Assembly (NCBI RefSeq): GCF_001679925.1
Contig: NZ_LYUZ01000092.1
Coordinates: 47,354 to 111,353 of the forward strand
Reading direction: 5' to 3'
From: Leisingera sp. JC1
GTDB taxonomy: Bacteria; Pseudomonadota; Alphaproteobacteria; Rhodobacterales; Rhodobacteraceae
DNA: 64,000 nucleotides
Below the pieces are notes generated by a model. That model was given only the letters and a program-made list of their open reading frames with translations. It made no database searches and was not told where the DNA came from. How positions within the stretch are numbered: the first letter of the stretch is position 1; every line of letters begins with the position of its first letter. Shown here in pieces: positions 36,101 through 45,195 of this stretch. The translations under genes were made by a program, and so were the position numbers.

Positions 36101-36167
36101 CCCTTTCCGCGCTTCCGCGGCAGCAAATAACCGCTGAAAACCCAGACTTCTTTTTTCGGGTTATCCA

Positions 36168-36196
36168 TTGACTCTCCCGCTGTCTTGCCGTCGAAT
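36168..36196 (+). promoter_or_regulatory. Possible promoter of hpf
   Basis: TTGACT at 36168-36173 is followed after 17 bases by TCGAAT (36191-36196). The spacing is ideal and the -10 is moderate. It would give a leader of about 165 bases to hpf. Confidence 0.42.
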
Positions 36197-36368
36197 TGAC
36201 CTATGGCATACGCGCAGTCCGATGCAGTCCGAACAACAGCCTTGGCGACAAGGCCCGGACCGATGCAACCGGACGGCTGGCCTGCCCCCCGGTTCCGGAC
36301 CTGACGTGACACCGCCAAGGATTGCCTTGGCGGCGGGCCCGGCCGCAATAAATTGTGAAGGAGATCAC

Positions 36369-36926
36369 ATGCGTTACAAAATCAGCGGCAAACAGATCGA
36401 CATCGGCGACGCTCTGCAGGTTCATGTGCAGAACGAGCTGGGTTCGGCCGTACAAAAATACGCCGAGCGCCCAACCGACGCGACTGTGGTCTTTTCCCGT
36501 TCGGCGCATGAATATGTGTGTGAAGCCACCGTCCATCTGTCGACCGGGCTGAGCGCGCAGGCGAAAGCCCACGAAACCGAAATCTACGCTGCCTTCGACG
36601 CTTGCTGCGAGAAAATGGAAAAGCAGCTGCGCCGCTACAAGCGCCGCCTCAAGGATCACCACAAGGACCGCAGCGAGCCGGTTGAACATCTGGGCGCCAA
36701 CTCGTATATCCTCGCCTCTGAGGAAGCGGATTCCGAACCGGACTCGCTGCAGCCGATCATCGTCGCCGAAATGGAGACCCGTATCCCCTCCCTGTCTGTC
36801 GGGGAAGCGGTGATGCAGATGGAACTGGCAGGCGCACCGGTGCTGGTCTTCCGCAATGAAGGCAAAGACGGGTTGAATGTGGTCTACCGCCGCGACGACG
36901 GCAACATCGGCTGGATCGATCCGTAA
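36369..36926 (+). CDS. hpf: Ribosome hibernation promoting factor, long form
   Basis: The 185-residue protein has an N-terminal ribosome-binding domain (about 1-100; MRYKISGKQIDIGDALQ, then CEATVHLSTGLSAQAKAHE) and the C-terminal dimerisation domain of long HPF (about 125-185; RIPSLSVGEAVMQMEL, VFRNEGKDGLNVVYRRDDGN). Long HPF pairs 70S ribosomes into inactive 100S dimers in stationary phase. AAGGAG lies before ATG 36369. It is followed by ptsN. Confidence 0.94.
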   Translation: MRYKISGKQIDIGDALQVHVQNELGSAVQKYAERPTDATVVFSRSAHEYVCEATVHLSTGLSAQAKAHETEIYAAFDACCEKMEKQLRRYKRRLKDHHKDRSEPVEHLGANSYILASEEADSEPDSLQPIIVAEMETRIPSLSVGEAVMQMELAGAPVLVFRNEGKDGLNVVYRRDDGNIGWIDP

Positions 36927-36979
36927 ACACACCTAAGGCATCGGCGCCCCCGAACGGGGCGCCGGAACGGAGCAGACAC

Positions 36980-37444
36980 ATGCAGATTTCCAGCATCCTC
37001 AAGCCAGAGGCCGTCCGGGTTATCGGTGCGGTCTCCAGCAAGAAGCGCTTGTTCCAGGAAATCGCGGATGTCGCTCAGTCGGCCTACGGGCTGGACGCGC
37101 AGCCCACGGTCGAGGCCTTGCTGGATCGCGAGAGCCTCGGCCCCACCGGGGTCGGCCATGGCGTCGCCCTGCCGCATGCCCGTCTTGAGACCATCAGCGA
37201 GGTCTGCGGCACCTTCCTGATCCTGGAAAAACCGCTGGAGTTTGGCGCCGTCGACCGCCAGCCGGTGGATATCGCCTTTGCCCTGTTCGCCCCCGAGGAT
37301 GCCGGGGTCGAGCACCTGAAAGCACTGGCGCTGGTGTCCCGCACTCTGCGCGAACAGAGCTTCTGCACCAAGCTGCGCGCCAACCACGACCCGGCCACGC
37401 TCTATACCATCCTGACCGAAGGCCAATCCGTCCAGGCCGCCTGA
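36980..37444 (+). CDS. ptsN: PTS-Ntr enzyme IIA
   Basis: EIIA-Ntr is the terminal phospho-acceptor of the regulatory nitrogen PTS. The 154-residue protein has the phosphorylated His66 in GVALPHARLE and the family segments SLGPTGVGHG and VDIAFALFAPEDAG. GGAGCAGACAC precedes ATG 36980. It is in the common hpf-ptsN order. Confidence 0.94.
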   Translation: MQISSILKPEAVRVIGAVSSKKRLFQEIADVAQSAYGLDAQPTVEALLDRESLGPTGVGHGVALPHARLETISEVCGTFLILEKPLEFGAVDRQPVDIAFALFAPEDAGVEHLKALALVSRTLREQSFCTKLRANHDPATLYTILTEGQSVQAA

Positions 37445-37662
37445 AGCACCAGGCAGTGCCTGCCGCTGGTCCGCACTGCCACTTTCCCCGGCGCGCCTCA
37501 CCTCTTCGGCACCGGCAATTCTCCCGCCCGTCATCGGCAGCCTGACGGCAGCGCTCTTCCCGTTGGGCCGCGCCCGGGCCGCGGCCTGCGGCCCCGGCCG
37601 GGTGGCGCTCCCCTCTTCGTCACATGCCGTCCTGAGAACCGCTATGGCAGCGGCAGGCCGTT

Positions 37663-37713
37663 CCGGCTGTTCAGCCCGCTGAACAGCCGGCGGGCGCGGG
37701 AGCTCCCGCTTTT
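37663..37713. terminator. Two strong palindromes between convergent genes
   Basis: CCGGCTGTTCAGC (37663-37675) pairs over 13 bases with GCTGAACAGCCGG (37678-37690). Six bases later comes the perfect palindrome GCGGGAGCTCCCGC (37696-37709) followed by TTTT. They lie between ptsN and the sulfotransferase-like gene. The rest of the 37445-37727 gap is GC-rich with no gene seen. Confidence 0.6.
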
Positions 37714-37727
37714 GCTGTCGCGAAGGG

Positions 37728-39164
37728 TCAGCCCTGCTGCCAGGGACCGAATCCAAACGCCAGGTAATCGCGCTGGTAGACTGAGGCAATCAGTGCCTCC
37801 AGCTCCGCATCATAGATATCCGCCAGTGCAAAAGGCGTCTCCGGCCCGGCTTCCGGGACCGCCCCCGGCTCCATCCGGCCCAGCTTGCGGGCCAGCGCAG
37901 GCAGGTCTTCGCCCATCTCGTCCTCGCGGATCAGCAGATCCGGCGTGCCCAGTTCGGCGAACCCGGCCAGTGCCTGGGCTTGCGTTGCCCACTCCGCATC
38001 CACCCGCACCGGGGTTTGCCCGGCAAGGCTGGCGCGCACAAACTCCAGAAACCCGGCAAAGGCGTCACGGTGCTGGGCCCGCGAATATCCGGCGTCTGGC
38101 CCCGCCTCCGGAACCGGCAGTTTGAACTGCCGGCGCAGCGTGTTGCGGATCTGCCCGTAACTGCCCGCGCCAGCGTTCAGGATCCGCCGGCAGAACACGG
38201 CATGCGCCCGCGCCGCCGGATGGCGGAGAACTGTAAAGCTGCGGAACCCCTTGTTTCGGCGTTTCCACTGGCGCAACTGCTTCTGGTTCATACCCTGGAC
38301 CAGGCTCTCCGGCGTCACCTGGTCCAGCCCGGCCATCCATTGCACCACGCCGGCCTCCGGCCCGCCCTTCAGGGGCAGATACAGGATCGGCGTCACGGCC
38401 CCCGCCACGTAGCCCGGCACCGCCGGGCCGCGGCGAGGTTCGAAATTCGGGGTCCGTGTCAGATTGAACCGGTCCATGCCGGCCAGCGCGTCCTGCATTT
38501 CTTCGGGATTGGCCACCTTGGCCAGCACCGGCGCCGGGTTCTGCCGCTTGAGACTGCCGTCAAGCGCCTCCAGCTGCTGCGAAACCCCCAGCCAGCGGGC
38601 CAGACCGTTCATCACTTCAAGGCTCTGCAGGTCTTCGTAGGCCACGTAGAACGCCGTCTGCCCCAAGGCCTGCAGCCGGTTCAGAAGACTGACCTGGAAT
38701 TCCTGCAGCGCCTCCACATGGGCTGCAAACTCCGCTGCGTCAAACCGCGCCTTGGCGTCCTTGCGGCGCTTCACATCGGTCAGCTTCCACTGGCCGGTTT
38801 CCTGGGCAATCTTCCACGACACATAGCTGTCCAGCGGGTTACGGGTCAGGATGATCTTGGCGCAGCGCGGATCCTCCAGCATCTGGTCCAGCACCCGCGG
38901 ATCGTGATCGTGAAAATAGCGAAAGCCCCCCAGAACGCTTGGCTCCGCCTTGATTTTCCGGATCAGACGCACCGGATCCGCGTCCCGCTCCGCTTGGGTC
39001 ACACCCAGAATGTCCGCTCTGTTCGGGTAGCCGATGAAATGCGGATTAAACGCCTCGCCATGGCATGACAGCCGGTCAAAGGCATTCAGGTTGGTTTCCA
39101 GGAAATTGGAACCGGTCCGCATTTCGGCAAAAACGGCAAAGTAATCAAAGTAAGGATCAGACAT
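37728..39164 (-). CDS. Sulfotransferase-like protein, apparently two domains
   Basis: The 478-residue protein starts with a 5'-phosphosulfate loop, MRTGSNFLETN (Arg16-Leu22), and has the 3'-phosphate motif ILTRNPLDSYVSWK (Arg108, Ser113). These mark PAPS-dependent sulfotransferases of the NodH/Stf0 kind. A second 3'-phosphate-like motif, FTVLRHPAARAHAVF (Arg314), sits in the C-terminal half, suggesting a degenerate second sulfotransferase domain lacking its own loop. It probably sulfates a cell-surface glycan. It follows the GT14-type gene by six bases. Confidence 0.75.
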   Translation of the reverse strand: MSDPYFDYFAVFAEMRTGSNFLETNLNAFDRLSCHGEAFNPHFIGYPNRADILGVTQAERDADPVRLIRKIKAEPSVLGGFRYFHDHDPRVLDQMLEDPRCAKIILTRNPLDSYVSWKIAQETGQWKLTDVKRRKDAKARFDAAEFAAHVEALQEFQVSLLNRLQALGQTAFYVAYEDLQSLEVMNGLARWLGVSQQLEALDGSLKRQNPAPVLAKVANPEEMQDALAGMDRFNLTRTPNFEPRRGPAVPGYVAGAVTPILYLPLKGGPEAGVVQWMAGLDQVTPESLVQGMNQKQLRQWKRRNKGFRSFTVLRHPAARAHAVFCRRILNAGAGSYGQIRNTLRRQFKLPVPEAGPDAGYSRAQHRDAFAGFLEFVRASLAGQTPVRVDAEWATQAQALAGFAELGTPDLLIREDEMGEDLPALARKLGRMEPGAVPEAGPETPFALADIYDAELEALIASVYQRDYLAFGFGPWQQG

Positions 39165-39170
39165 AGGGGA

Positions 39171-40871
39171 TTATCGCACCAGATAAGGTTTGCGCTGCGG
39201 CTTGGACGGGCTTGCAGGGCTATGTTCGACCGGAAAGTCCCCCATCAGATAAGGGTGCATGCCCTGGTTCTTCAGATTCTGCAGAAACTGCCCGAAGCCT
39301 TCAAGATCCGTCATCCTGGGGGCTTCGCTTAAATGCCGGGCCGACAGCGGACCGATTTCGTCAGCAATGGTTTGCAAAGGCTCCATCGGGGCTTCAACAA
39401 ACTCTGCCATGGTCCAGATCCGCACCCGCGCCTTGGTCCATTGGGAGCGCAGGATCTGCAACTGCTCCGCCTCTCTCTGCTGCAGCCTGGCCGCCTCCTG
39501 GCGCAGCTCCGCGAAATTGCGGCTGGACTTGAACAGCGGAATCGCCCAGGCACCGCTGATGACTGAGACCTGCGCATTGGTATCCCGCGCCACCAGCCAG
39601 TTCACCGCCTGATTGCTGCGCGGCCCGAACTGAAAGCACTGCCGCTCGCCGCGGGTGTTCCAGATCAGGCTGGTCAGAAAGCTCTCCGGGTTATAGTCGC
39701 GCAATCCGGCGCTGCTGTTCAGGCAGCCGTTGATCAGGCTCTGCCCTTCAGAGAATTCAGCCCCATCCGGCGCGAAGATATGCCCGTGCACCTTGCTGCC
39801 GGTCGTGCGTGCCAGCCAGGTTTCGAAATCCTCGAACAGCTCGGAAAATCCCTGAAAGACCGAGTAAGGGCTGGAAGTGACCCCATTCTCGGATCCATGT
39901 CCGGGAAACCGGCTCTGCATATAGAGACCGGGCCGTCCGCGGGTGCGCCGCTCCACCGCCTTGGCAAAGATGCGGTCGATCTTGCCAGGGTTCGGTTCCG
40001 TCCGCTTCATTACCCCTGCCTGATCGCTCAGGAAGGCTTGATAGAGCCTGTTTGCATGCGGCCAGATCTTGCGCGCGACAAAACAGTCCGAGCGGCGCAA
40101 GAGCTGCAGATGATCGTCGTAGAAGATATGCGGCTTGCCCTGGAAATCGAACTTGCTCAGCGTCAGGGAGCGGCTTTCGATGTTGCTGGAGTGCAGCCGC
40201 GCCAGGGTCTGGAAGTAGCTTTCATCCGGGATCCAGACCTTGCGGAAATAGGTGTCATAGACCGGGCGCTCCGGATCCTGCAGGATCGCCGTCAGGGTCT
40301 TGCGCGTCAGGCACCACCACTGGCTGCCCATATGCGGCACCAGCCCGGGCGGGATCCGCCGCTTGAAGCGCAGTTTGCGCTGCAGGCTGACATAACGGTC
40401 GAACAGGTAGCGGTGCTTTTTCCACGAGAACGGGAACCGCAGCGTGAACCGCTCATGGCTGAGGCCGCCAACGATCCAGGGCACATCCGCGGTGGTGGCG
40501 CTTTCGATGAAATCGGTATCCGGGCGCGCAGCCAGGTATTCGGCCAGTTCCTGCACCGGCCTCAGCGGCAGGCAGGAACCGGAGGCCAGATAGACGTGGC
40601 GCACATCCGGAAACTCCGCCAGCATCACCTCCGACGCCGACTGCGAGGCCGCCACAATGCCCCAGGTCCCCCATTCGCAGCGGTGGCGCGCGGAGAACCG
40701 AACCAGCGGATTGCCATCCAGCGACTGACAGAAGCGGTCGAACACCGCACGGCTGACTTTGCGGTCCACGTGCAGCACCACCGGGCAGCCCGCTGCGGTC
40801 CAGTGGCCCACCACCTGCGCCGCGCGGTCCAGCGCAGTGTGCACCAGCATGACCACACCGACCGAGTTCAT
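39171..40871 (-). CDS. GT14-type (beta-1,6-GlcNAc-transferase-like) glycosyltransferase with C-terminal extension
   Basis: Residues 1-270 of this 566-residue protein resemble core-2/I-branching transferases: VGVVMLVHTALDRAAQVV, WGTWGIVAASQSA, VYLASGSCLPLRP, and MGSQWWCLTRKTL with IPDESYFQTL. The C-terminal half (about 290-566) is a separate domain seen in roseobacter relatives (I recall DUF5928). It likely adds a sugar branch to a surface glycan. Its stop and start overlap with or abut its neighbours: four bases with the upstream GT2 gene, six bases from the sulfotransferase. Confidence 0.8.
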   Translation of the reverse strand: MNSVGVVMLVHTALDRAAQVVGHWTAAGCPVVLHVDRKVSRAVFDRFCQSLDGNPLVRFSARHRCEWGTWGIVAASQSASEVMLAEFPDVRHVYLASGSCLPLRPVQELAEYLAARPDTDFIESATTADVPWIVGGLSHERFTLRFPFSWKKHRYLFDRYVSLQRKLRFKRRIPPGLVPHMGSQWWCLTRKTLTAILQDPERPVYDTYFRKVWIPDESYFQTLARLHSSNIESRSLTLSKFDFQGKPHIFYDDHLQLLRRSDCFVARKIWPHANRLYQAFLSDQAGVMKRTEPNPGKIDRIFAKAVERRTRGRPGLYMQSRFPGHGSENGVTSSPYSVFQGFSELFEDFETWLARTTGSKVHGHIFAPDGAEFSEGQSLINGCLNSSAGLRDYNPESFLTSLIWNTRGERQCFQFGPRSNQAVNWLVARDTNAQVSVISGAWAIPLFKSSRNFAELRQEAARLQQREAEQLQILRSQWTKARVRIWTMAEFVEAPMEPLQTIADEIGPLSARHLSEAPRMTDLEGFGQFLQNLKNQGMHPYLMGDFPVEHSPASPSKPQRKPYLVR

Positions 40872-41878
40872 GCCCAGTTCCCCTTGGACATCAGCCCCAG
40901 AATTTCAAGCTGGCGCCAGTTGATGTATTTCTCGCTCCATTTGCACCACAGTTCCGGCTGCTCTGCCAACTTTTCGGCATAGGCCTTGTACTCTGCCGAT
41001 CCGCCGTAATGCTGGCCCCGCACCAGCTCCTCCTCGGCCTTGGCGGTGAACGTGTCCAGGAACTTGGCGTGCAGCAGCATGCCGCTGGCCTTTTCTCCGC
41101 CATCGGTCTCATAGACCTGATTCAGCCCGCGCGGCAGCAGCGCATGCGTGGAGCTGGCATAGGCATAGCGCCGGTGCCATTTGACCAGCGGGATCTTGTT
41201 CAGCGCAGGCGCCTTCTTGGGCTCATCGGCAAAGAACACCCGCGCCCGCGGACCGCCCTGGATCCACAGGTTCCCGTATTCCGGATTGCGGCTGATGGTG
41301 TAATTGCCGCTGTCGAACCAATGGGCGATCTCCAGCGGGTTCTGCCCCGGCTGGTAAGGCACCTCGCCGATCCGCCCTTTGGGGTACACATCCAAGAGCA
41401 TCGCCGAGAAGCTGCGGATTGCCGAATTGTCCAGCCAATCCGTCAGCGCCCGGATCGGCCTTGTGTCGCAGAACGGGTAGATGAAGAACTCATCCGGATC
41501 GACCACCAGCACCCAGTGATCATGCGCGTATTTGCGCTTGAGGTAGTTCATCCAGTCGATACCGAAGCCCGCGCGCTTATAGCTGGCAGCGGTGTGCCAC
41601 AGCGAGACATCCTCCATCCCGCGCAAATATTCCACCGTGCCGTCGGAGGAGTCATTGTCCACGAACAGGAAATGATTGATCCCCATGCTGCGGTAGTACT
41701 GGAGGAAATAGGGCAGCCGGATCTGCTCATTTCGCATGGTGCAGACCAGCAGGATATCCCTTGGCCGGATCGCCCGGGTGTGGTCCTGCAGCACGGTCAG
41801 CTCACCGGATTTGCGCACCGCGCGGACCAGCCGCCGTTTGCGCCGCAACCGCATCCGGTAAGAATCCCAAAGCCCCAC
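40868..41878 (-). CDS. Family 2 glycosyltransferase
   Basis: The 336-residue product has ILLVCTMRNEQIRLPYFLQYY, written here in parts TMRNEQIRLPYFL and DNDSSDGTVEYL, and the metal-binding region VLVVDPDEFFIYP. These belong to GT2-type (GT-A fold) transferases of the glyco_tranf_2_4 kind. I chose GTG 41878 (start GLWDSYRMRLRRKRR) because GGAG lies five bases upstream and the paralogue next door begins alike; a longer frame to 41953 begins with TTG and has no ribosome-binding site. It is about 40% like the following gene by eye. Confidence 0.82.
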   Translation of the reverse strand: MGLWDSYRMRLRRKRRLVRAVRKSGELTVLQDHTRAIRPRDILLVCTMRNEQIRLPYFLQYYRSMGINHFLFVDNDSSDGTVEYLRGMEDVSLWHTAASYKRAGFGIDWMNYLKRKYAHDHWVLVVDPDEFFIYPFCDTRPIRALTDWLDNSAIRSFSAMLLDVYPKGRIGEVPYQPGQNPLEIAHWFDSGNYTISRNPEYGNLWIQGGPRARVFFADEPKKAPALNKIPLVKWHRRYAYASSTHALLPRGLNQVYETDGGEKASGMLLHAKFLDTFTAKAEEELVRGQHYGGSAEYKAYAEKLAEQPELWCKWSEKYINWRQLEILGLMSKGNWA

Positions 41879-42047
41879 GTTTACTCCAAACCATTTTCCA
41901 AGGAGCGCACCCGCCTGCCGCGGCCTTCTGGCCACCGGCAAGTTTCCGCGCAATATGTCACGCGCTCAGTGTATTAACAATGGATTTAGAAACGGTTACG
42001 CAAGCGCACGGCGCAGCTGCAACAGTCAGGAAACTCTGCCCCTTGCG

Positions 42048-43088
42048 TCACCAGTCAACCGGCACCATCAATCCCAGCCCGGCCAGCTGATCCGGGCCCT
42101 GGTACCGCACCGCCCCGCTGTGCCACAAATCCGGGCCCCCGGTAATCCGGTCATAGTAGCCGTCAAACAGATGCGGCGTGTGGAAATGCTGCTGCCGCTG
42201 CTTTTCCGTTGCCGATTTGGAAACAATCTCCGGCAGGAACTTCGTATGCAGCAGCACCCCGGAGGGCACCGTGCCGTCCGGCCCGTCGTACAGCCCGTTC
42301 ATCTGCGGCGGCAGCATGGAATGAGTGGAATTGACGTATGCGTAACGCCGGTTCCAGCGCACCAGCGGCAGTTTGTTCAGCGTGGGAGAGTATTCCGGCT
42401 GATCGTGGAAAAACACCCTTTCACGCGCCCCGCCCTGGACCCACAGGTTGCCCTTCGGCTGCTGCCGCACCGCCCGGTAGGGGCCGTCATCGAACCACTG
42501 CAGCACCTCGCAGGGGTCCTGCCCCGGCTCATAGGTCTGGCTGTCCAGCGGCCCCTTGGGATACAGGTCCAGCATCAAGGCACCGAACCCCTCACGGCCG
42601 TCCCGCTCCAACCGCTGCGTCAGGCTGCTCAGCCCGTGCGCCTCCATCCCGGAATAGACCAGCAGCTCATCCGCATCCACCGTCAGGCACCAGCGCCGGT
42701 GGCCGTGGCGGATCAGCAGCCAGCCCAGCCAGTCAAGGCCAAAGCGCGTGCCCCGGTAGCTGGCCTCCGTGCGCCACAGGGAGACATCCGGTTGCGCGGC
42801 CAGCAACTCAGCACTGCTATCGGTGCTGCCATTGTCCACCAGGAGAAAATGCGCGGCGCCCAGCCGCCGGTAGTGCTCCAGAAAATAGGGCAGCCGGGTG
42901 ATCTCATTGCGCAGCACGGAAAAGACCAGAACACCCTGTGCAGGGATCTCCCGGGTGCGGTCCGCCACCTTCTGCAGCTGATGGCGCGCGCGCAGGGCCC
43001 GCCAAAGCAACCGCCGCCGCTTCCACCGCAGCCTGTAGGCCCCGGTGAGGCCCAGCGGCGGCAGATCAGGGGCGGCGGACTGTGCCAT
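42048..43088 (-). CDS. Family 2 glycosyltransferase (paralogue of neighbour)
   Basis: The 346-residue protein shares the layout of the preceding GT2: SVLRNEITRLPYFLEHY, VDNGSTDSSAELL, DVSLWRTEASY, CLTVDADELLVYSG, LDLYPKGP, GNLWVQGGARERVFF and NKLPLVRWNRRYAYVNSTH. The two genes arose by duplication. It follows galE with a two-base gap, so it is cotranscribed with galU-galE. A 170-base gap without recognisable signals separates it from its paralogue. Confidence 0.84.
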   Translation of the reverse strand: MAQSAAPDLPPLGLTGAYRLRWKRRRLLWRALRARHQLQKVADRTREIPAQGVLVFSVLRNEITRLPYFLEHYRRLGAAHFLLVDNGSTDSSAELLAAQPDVSLWRTEASYRGTRFGLDWLGWLLIRHGHRRWCLTVDADELLVYSGMEAHGLSSLTQRLERDGREGFGALMLDLYPKGPLDSQTYEPGQDPCEVLQWFDDGPYRAVRQQPKGNLWVQGGARERVFFHDQPEYSPTLNKLPLVRWNRRYAYVNSTHSMLPPQMNGLYDGPDGTVPSGVLLHTKFLPEIVSKSATEKQRQQHFHTPHLFDGYYDRITGGPDLWHSGAVRYQGPDQLAGLGLMVPVDW

Positions 43089-43090
43089 CC

Positions 43091-44074
43091 TCAGCTCTCG
43101 TAGTGGCCTGTCTTATGCCATTTCCAGGCGTCGGCGATCATCGTTTCCAGGGTAGATCGGCGCGGCTCCCAGCCCAGATCGGTGACCGCGCGGGTCGATC
43201 CCGACACCAGCTTGGTGCAGTCGCCCGCCCGGCGCGGGCCGGTGTTGCAGGGCACTTTCTGCCCGGTCACAGCTTCGGCCTTGTCCATCACCTCGCGCAC
43301 CGAGAAACCGCTGCCGGTGCCCAGATTGAACACCTGGCTGCCCTTGCCCTCCTCCAGCCATTTCAGGCCCAGCACATGCGCGTCCACCAGGTCGCAGACA
43401 TGCACATAATCGCGGATGCAGGTGCCGTCCGGAGTATCGTAGTCAGTGCCGAAGATGGTCAGCGCATCGCGCTTGCCGGCAATCGCATCCAGCACCAGCG
43501 GCACCAGATGGGTTTCGGGGCGGTGGAACTCACCCACCTCTGCCTCAGGGTCGGCACCCGCTACGTTGAAATAGCGGAAGATCACCGACCGCAGCCCATG
43601 CGCAGCACCGAAGTCCTTAAGGATATCCTCCACCGCGCGCTTGGAGGCGCCATAAGCATTCAGCGGCAGCTGCGGAGTGTTTTCATCCAGCACCACATTG
43701 TCATGCTCGCCATAGGTGGCACAGGTGGAGGAGAACACGAAGTCCTGACAGCCCGCTGCCACCGCGGCCTCGATCAGGTTGAGCGACCCGCCAGTGTTGT
43801 TGGCCCAGTAACGGCCCGGCTCGCTCATCGCCTCGCCAACCTGGCTGAGCGCCGCGAAATGCATCACTGCAGCCGGCTGATACTTGGCAAACACCTCATC
43901 CAGGCGGTTGCGGTCAGTCAGGTCGCCCTTCTCGAAGGGACCGAACTTGACCGCGTCCTGCCATCCGGTCACCAGGTTGTCGTAGGTCACGGGCGTGTAA
44001 CCCGCCGCCTTCAGTGCCTTGCAGGCGTGCGAGCCGATGTATCCGGCGCCGCCGGTCACAAGGATATTGGTCAC
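43091..44074 (-). CDS. galE: UDP-glucose 4-epimerase
   Basis: GalE interconverts UDP-glucose and UDP-galactose. The 327-residue protein has the NAD motif TGGAGYIGSHACKAL at 6-20, STCATYGEHDN with the catalytic Ser/Thr, YGASKRAVE with Tyr-x3-Lys, and the family IRDYVHVCDLVDAH. The start is GTG 44074 (TNILVTGG); an upstream in-frame extension is not supported. It lies 50 bases after galU, giving UDP-sugars to the adjoining glycosyltransferases. Confidence 0.94.
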   Translation of the reverse strand: MTNILVTGGAGYIGSHACKALKAAGYTPVTYDNLVTGWQDAVKFGPFEKGDLTDRNRLDEVFAKYQPAAVMHFAALSQVGEAMSEPGRYWANNTGGSLNLIEAAVAAGCQDFVFSSTCATYGEHDNVVLDENTPQLPLNAYGASKRAVEDILKDFGAAHGLRSVIFRYFNVAGADPEAEVGEFHRPETHLVPLVLDAIAGKRDALTIFGTDYDTPDGTCIRDYVHVCDLVDAHVLGLKWLEEGKGSQVFNLGTGSGFSVREVMDKAEAVTGQKVPCNTGPRRAGDCTKLVSGSTRAVTDLGWEPRRSTLETMIADAWKWHKTGHYES

Positions 44075-44123
44075 TGTCTCTGCCCCATGCGAACAAAGCC
44101 GCCCCGTAGGGCGGCCAGTGTGG

Positions 44124-45017
44124 TTACTGCGCGGCCTTGCCGACTTGCGCAATCTCGGTGATGTAGTTCATCAGATCGTCCCGCAGCTCATCGCGCGCCA
44201 GCGCAAAGGCAACAGTTGCCTGCAGGAAGCCCGCCTTGGAGCCGCAATCGAACCGCTGGCCGCGGAAGCGGTAGCCGTAGACCGGCACGTCCTGGGCAAT
44301 GTCTTCTGCGATCGCGTCGGTCAGCTGGATTTCTCCGCCCGCGCCCTGCTTCATCTTGTTGAGGTTCTTCAGAACCGACGGCGCCAGGATATAGCGGCCG
44401 ATGACCGCCAGGTTCGACGGCGCATCTTCCATCTTGGGCTTCTCGACCATGCCGTTGGCGGCAACCACCTGGCCCATATCGTCCTTCACGTCGAGCACAC
44501 CGTAAGACGAAGTCTTCTCCGGCGGAACCTCCATCGCGGCAACCATGTTGCCGCCGGTTTCCTCATAGGCCTCGACCATCTGCTGCAGGCAGGGCTTCTC
44601 TGCCGCGATCACATCATCCGGCAGGATCACCGCAAAGGGCTCATTGGCGATCAGGCGGCGGGCGCACCACACCGCATGGCCCAAGCCCAGCGCCTTGTGC
44701 TGGCGGATATAGGCAATCGCGCCGGATTCCATGTCGGTGCTCTTGAGGATTTCCAGCAGATCATCCTTGCCCTTCTTGCGCAGCTCCTGTTCCAGAACCG
44801 GCGAGTGGTCAAAGTAGTCTTCCAGCGCGCCTTTGCCGCGCGAGGTGACAAAGATGAACTCCTTGATCCCGGCAGCGCGCGCCTCGTCGATGGCGTATTG
44901 CACCAGCGGCCGGTCGACCAGAGTCATGATTTCCTTGGGCACGGATTTGGTTGCCGGCAGGAATCTGGTGCCCAGGCCCGCAACCGGAAAAATCGCTTTG
45001 GTTACTTTTTTACGCAT
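44124..45017 (-). CDS. galU: UTP-glucose-1-phosphate uridylyltransferase
   Basis: GalU makes UDP-glucose from UTP and glucose-1-phosphate. The 297-residue protein has the nucleotide-binding AIFPVAGLGTRFLPATKS and PKEIMTLVDRPLVQYAIDEA, FAVILPDDVI and YRFRGQRFDCGSKAGFL, all near-invariant. AGAGAGAAC precedes ATG 45017. It heads the galU-galE-GT2 unit. Confidence 0.95.
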   Translation of the reverse strand: MRKKVTKAIFPVAGLGTRFLPATKSVPKEIMTLVDRPLVQYAIDEARAAGIKEFIFVTSRGKGALEDYFDHSPVLEQELRKKGKDDLLEILKSTDMESGAIAYIRQHKALGLGHAVWCARRLIANEPFAVILPDDVIAAEKPCLQQMVEAYEETGGNMVAAMEVPPEKTSSYGVLDVKDDMGQVVAANGMVEKPKMEDAPSNLAVIGRYILAPSVLKNLNKMKQGAGGEIQLTDAIAEDIAQDVPVYGYRFRGQRFDCGSKAGFLQATVAFALARDELRDDLMNYITEIAQVGKAAQ

Positions 45018-45130
45018 GATGTTCTCTCTGTACTCAAATTCCGCGCCGGACACAGGCACATGCACAAGACGCAGCAAAACTGGCGCGCATCATACCCGGC
45101 TTTCTCCAAAAAAATGTGAAGCAACTGCCC

Positions 45131-45159
45131 GCTGCCCCCTGCTGCCGTTCAGGGGCAGC
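45131..45159 (-). terminator. Possible terminator of cysQ-kdsB
   Basis: GCTGCCCCCTG (45131-45141) pairs with CAGGGGCAGC (45150-45159) with one bulged C. On the minus strand a T-rich run appears about 15 bases later. Confidence 0.42.
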
Positions 45160-45195
45160 ATCCTGTTTGTTCTGTTTCTCATTACCATACAGCAC

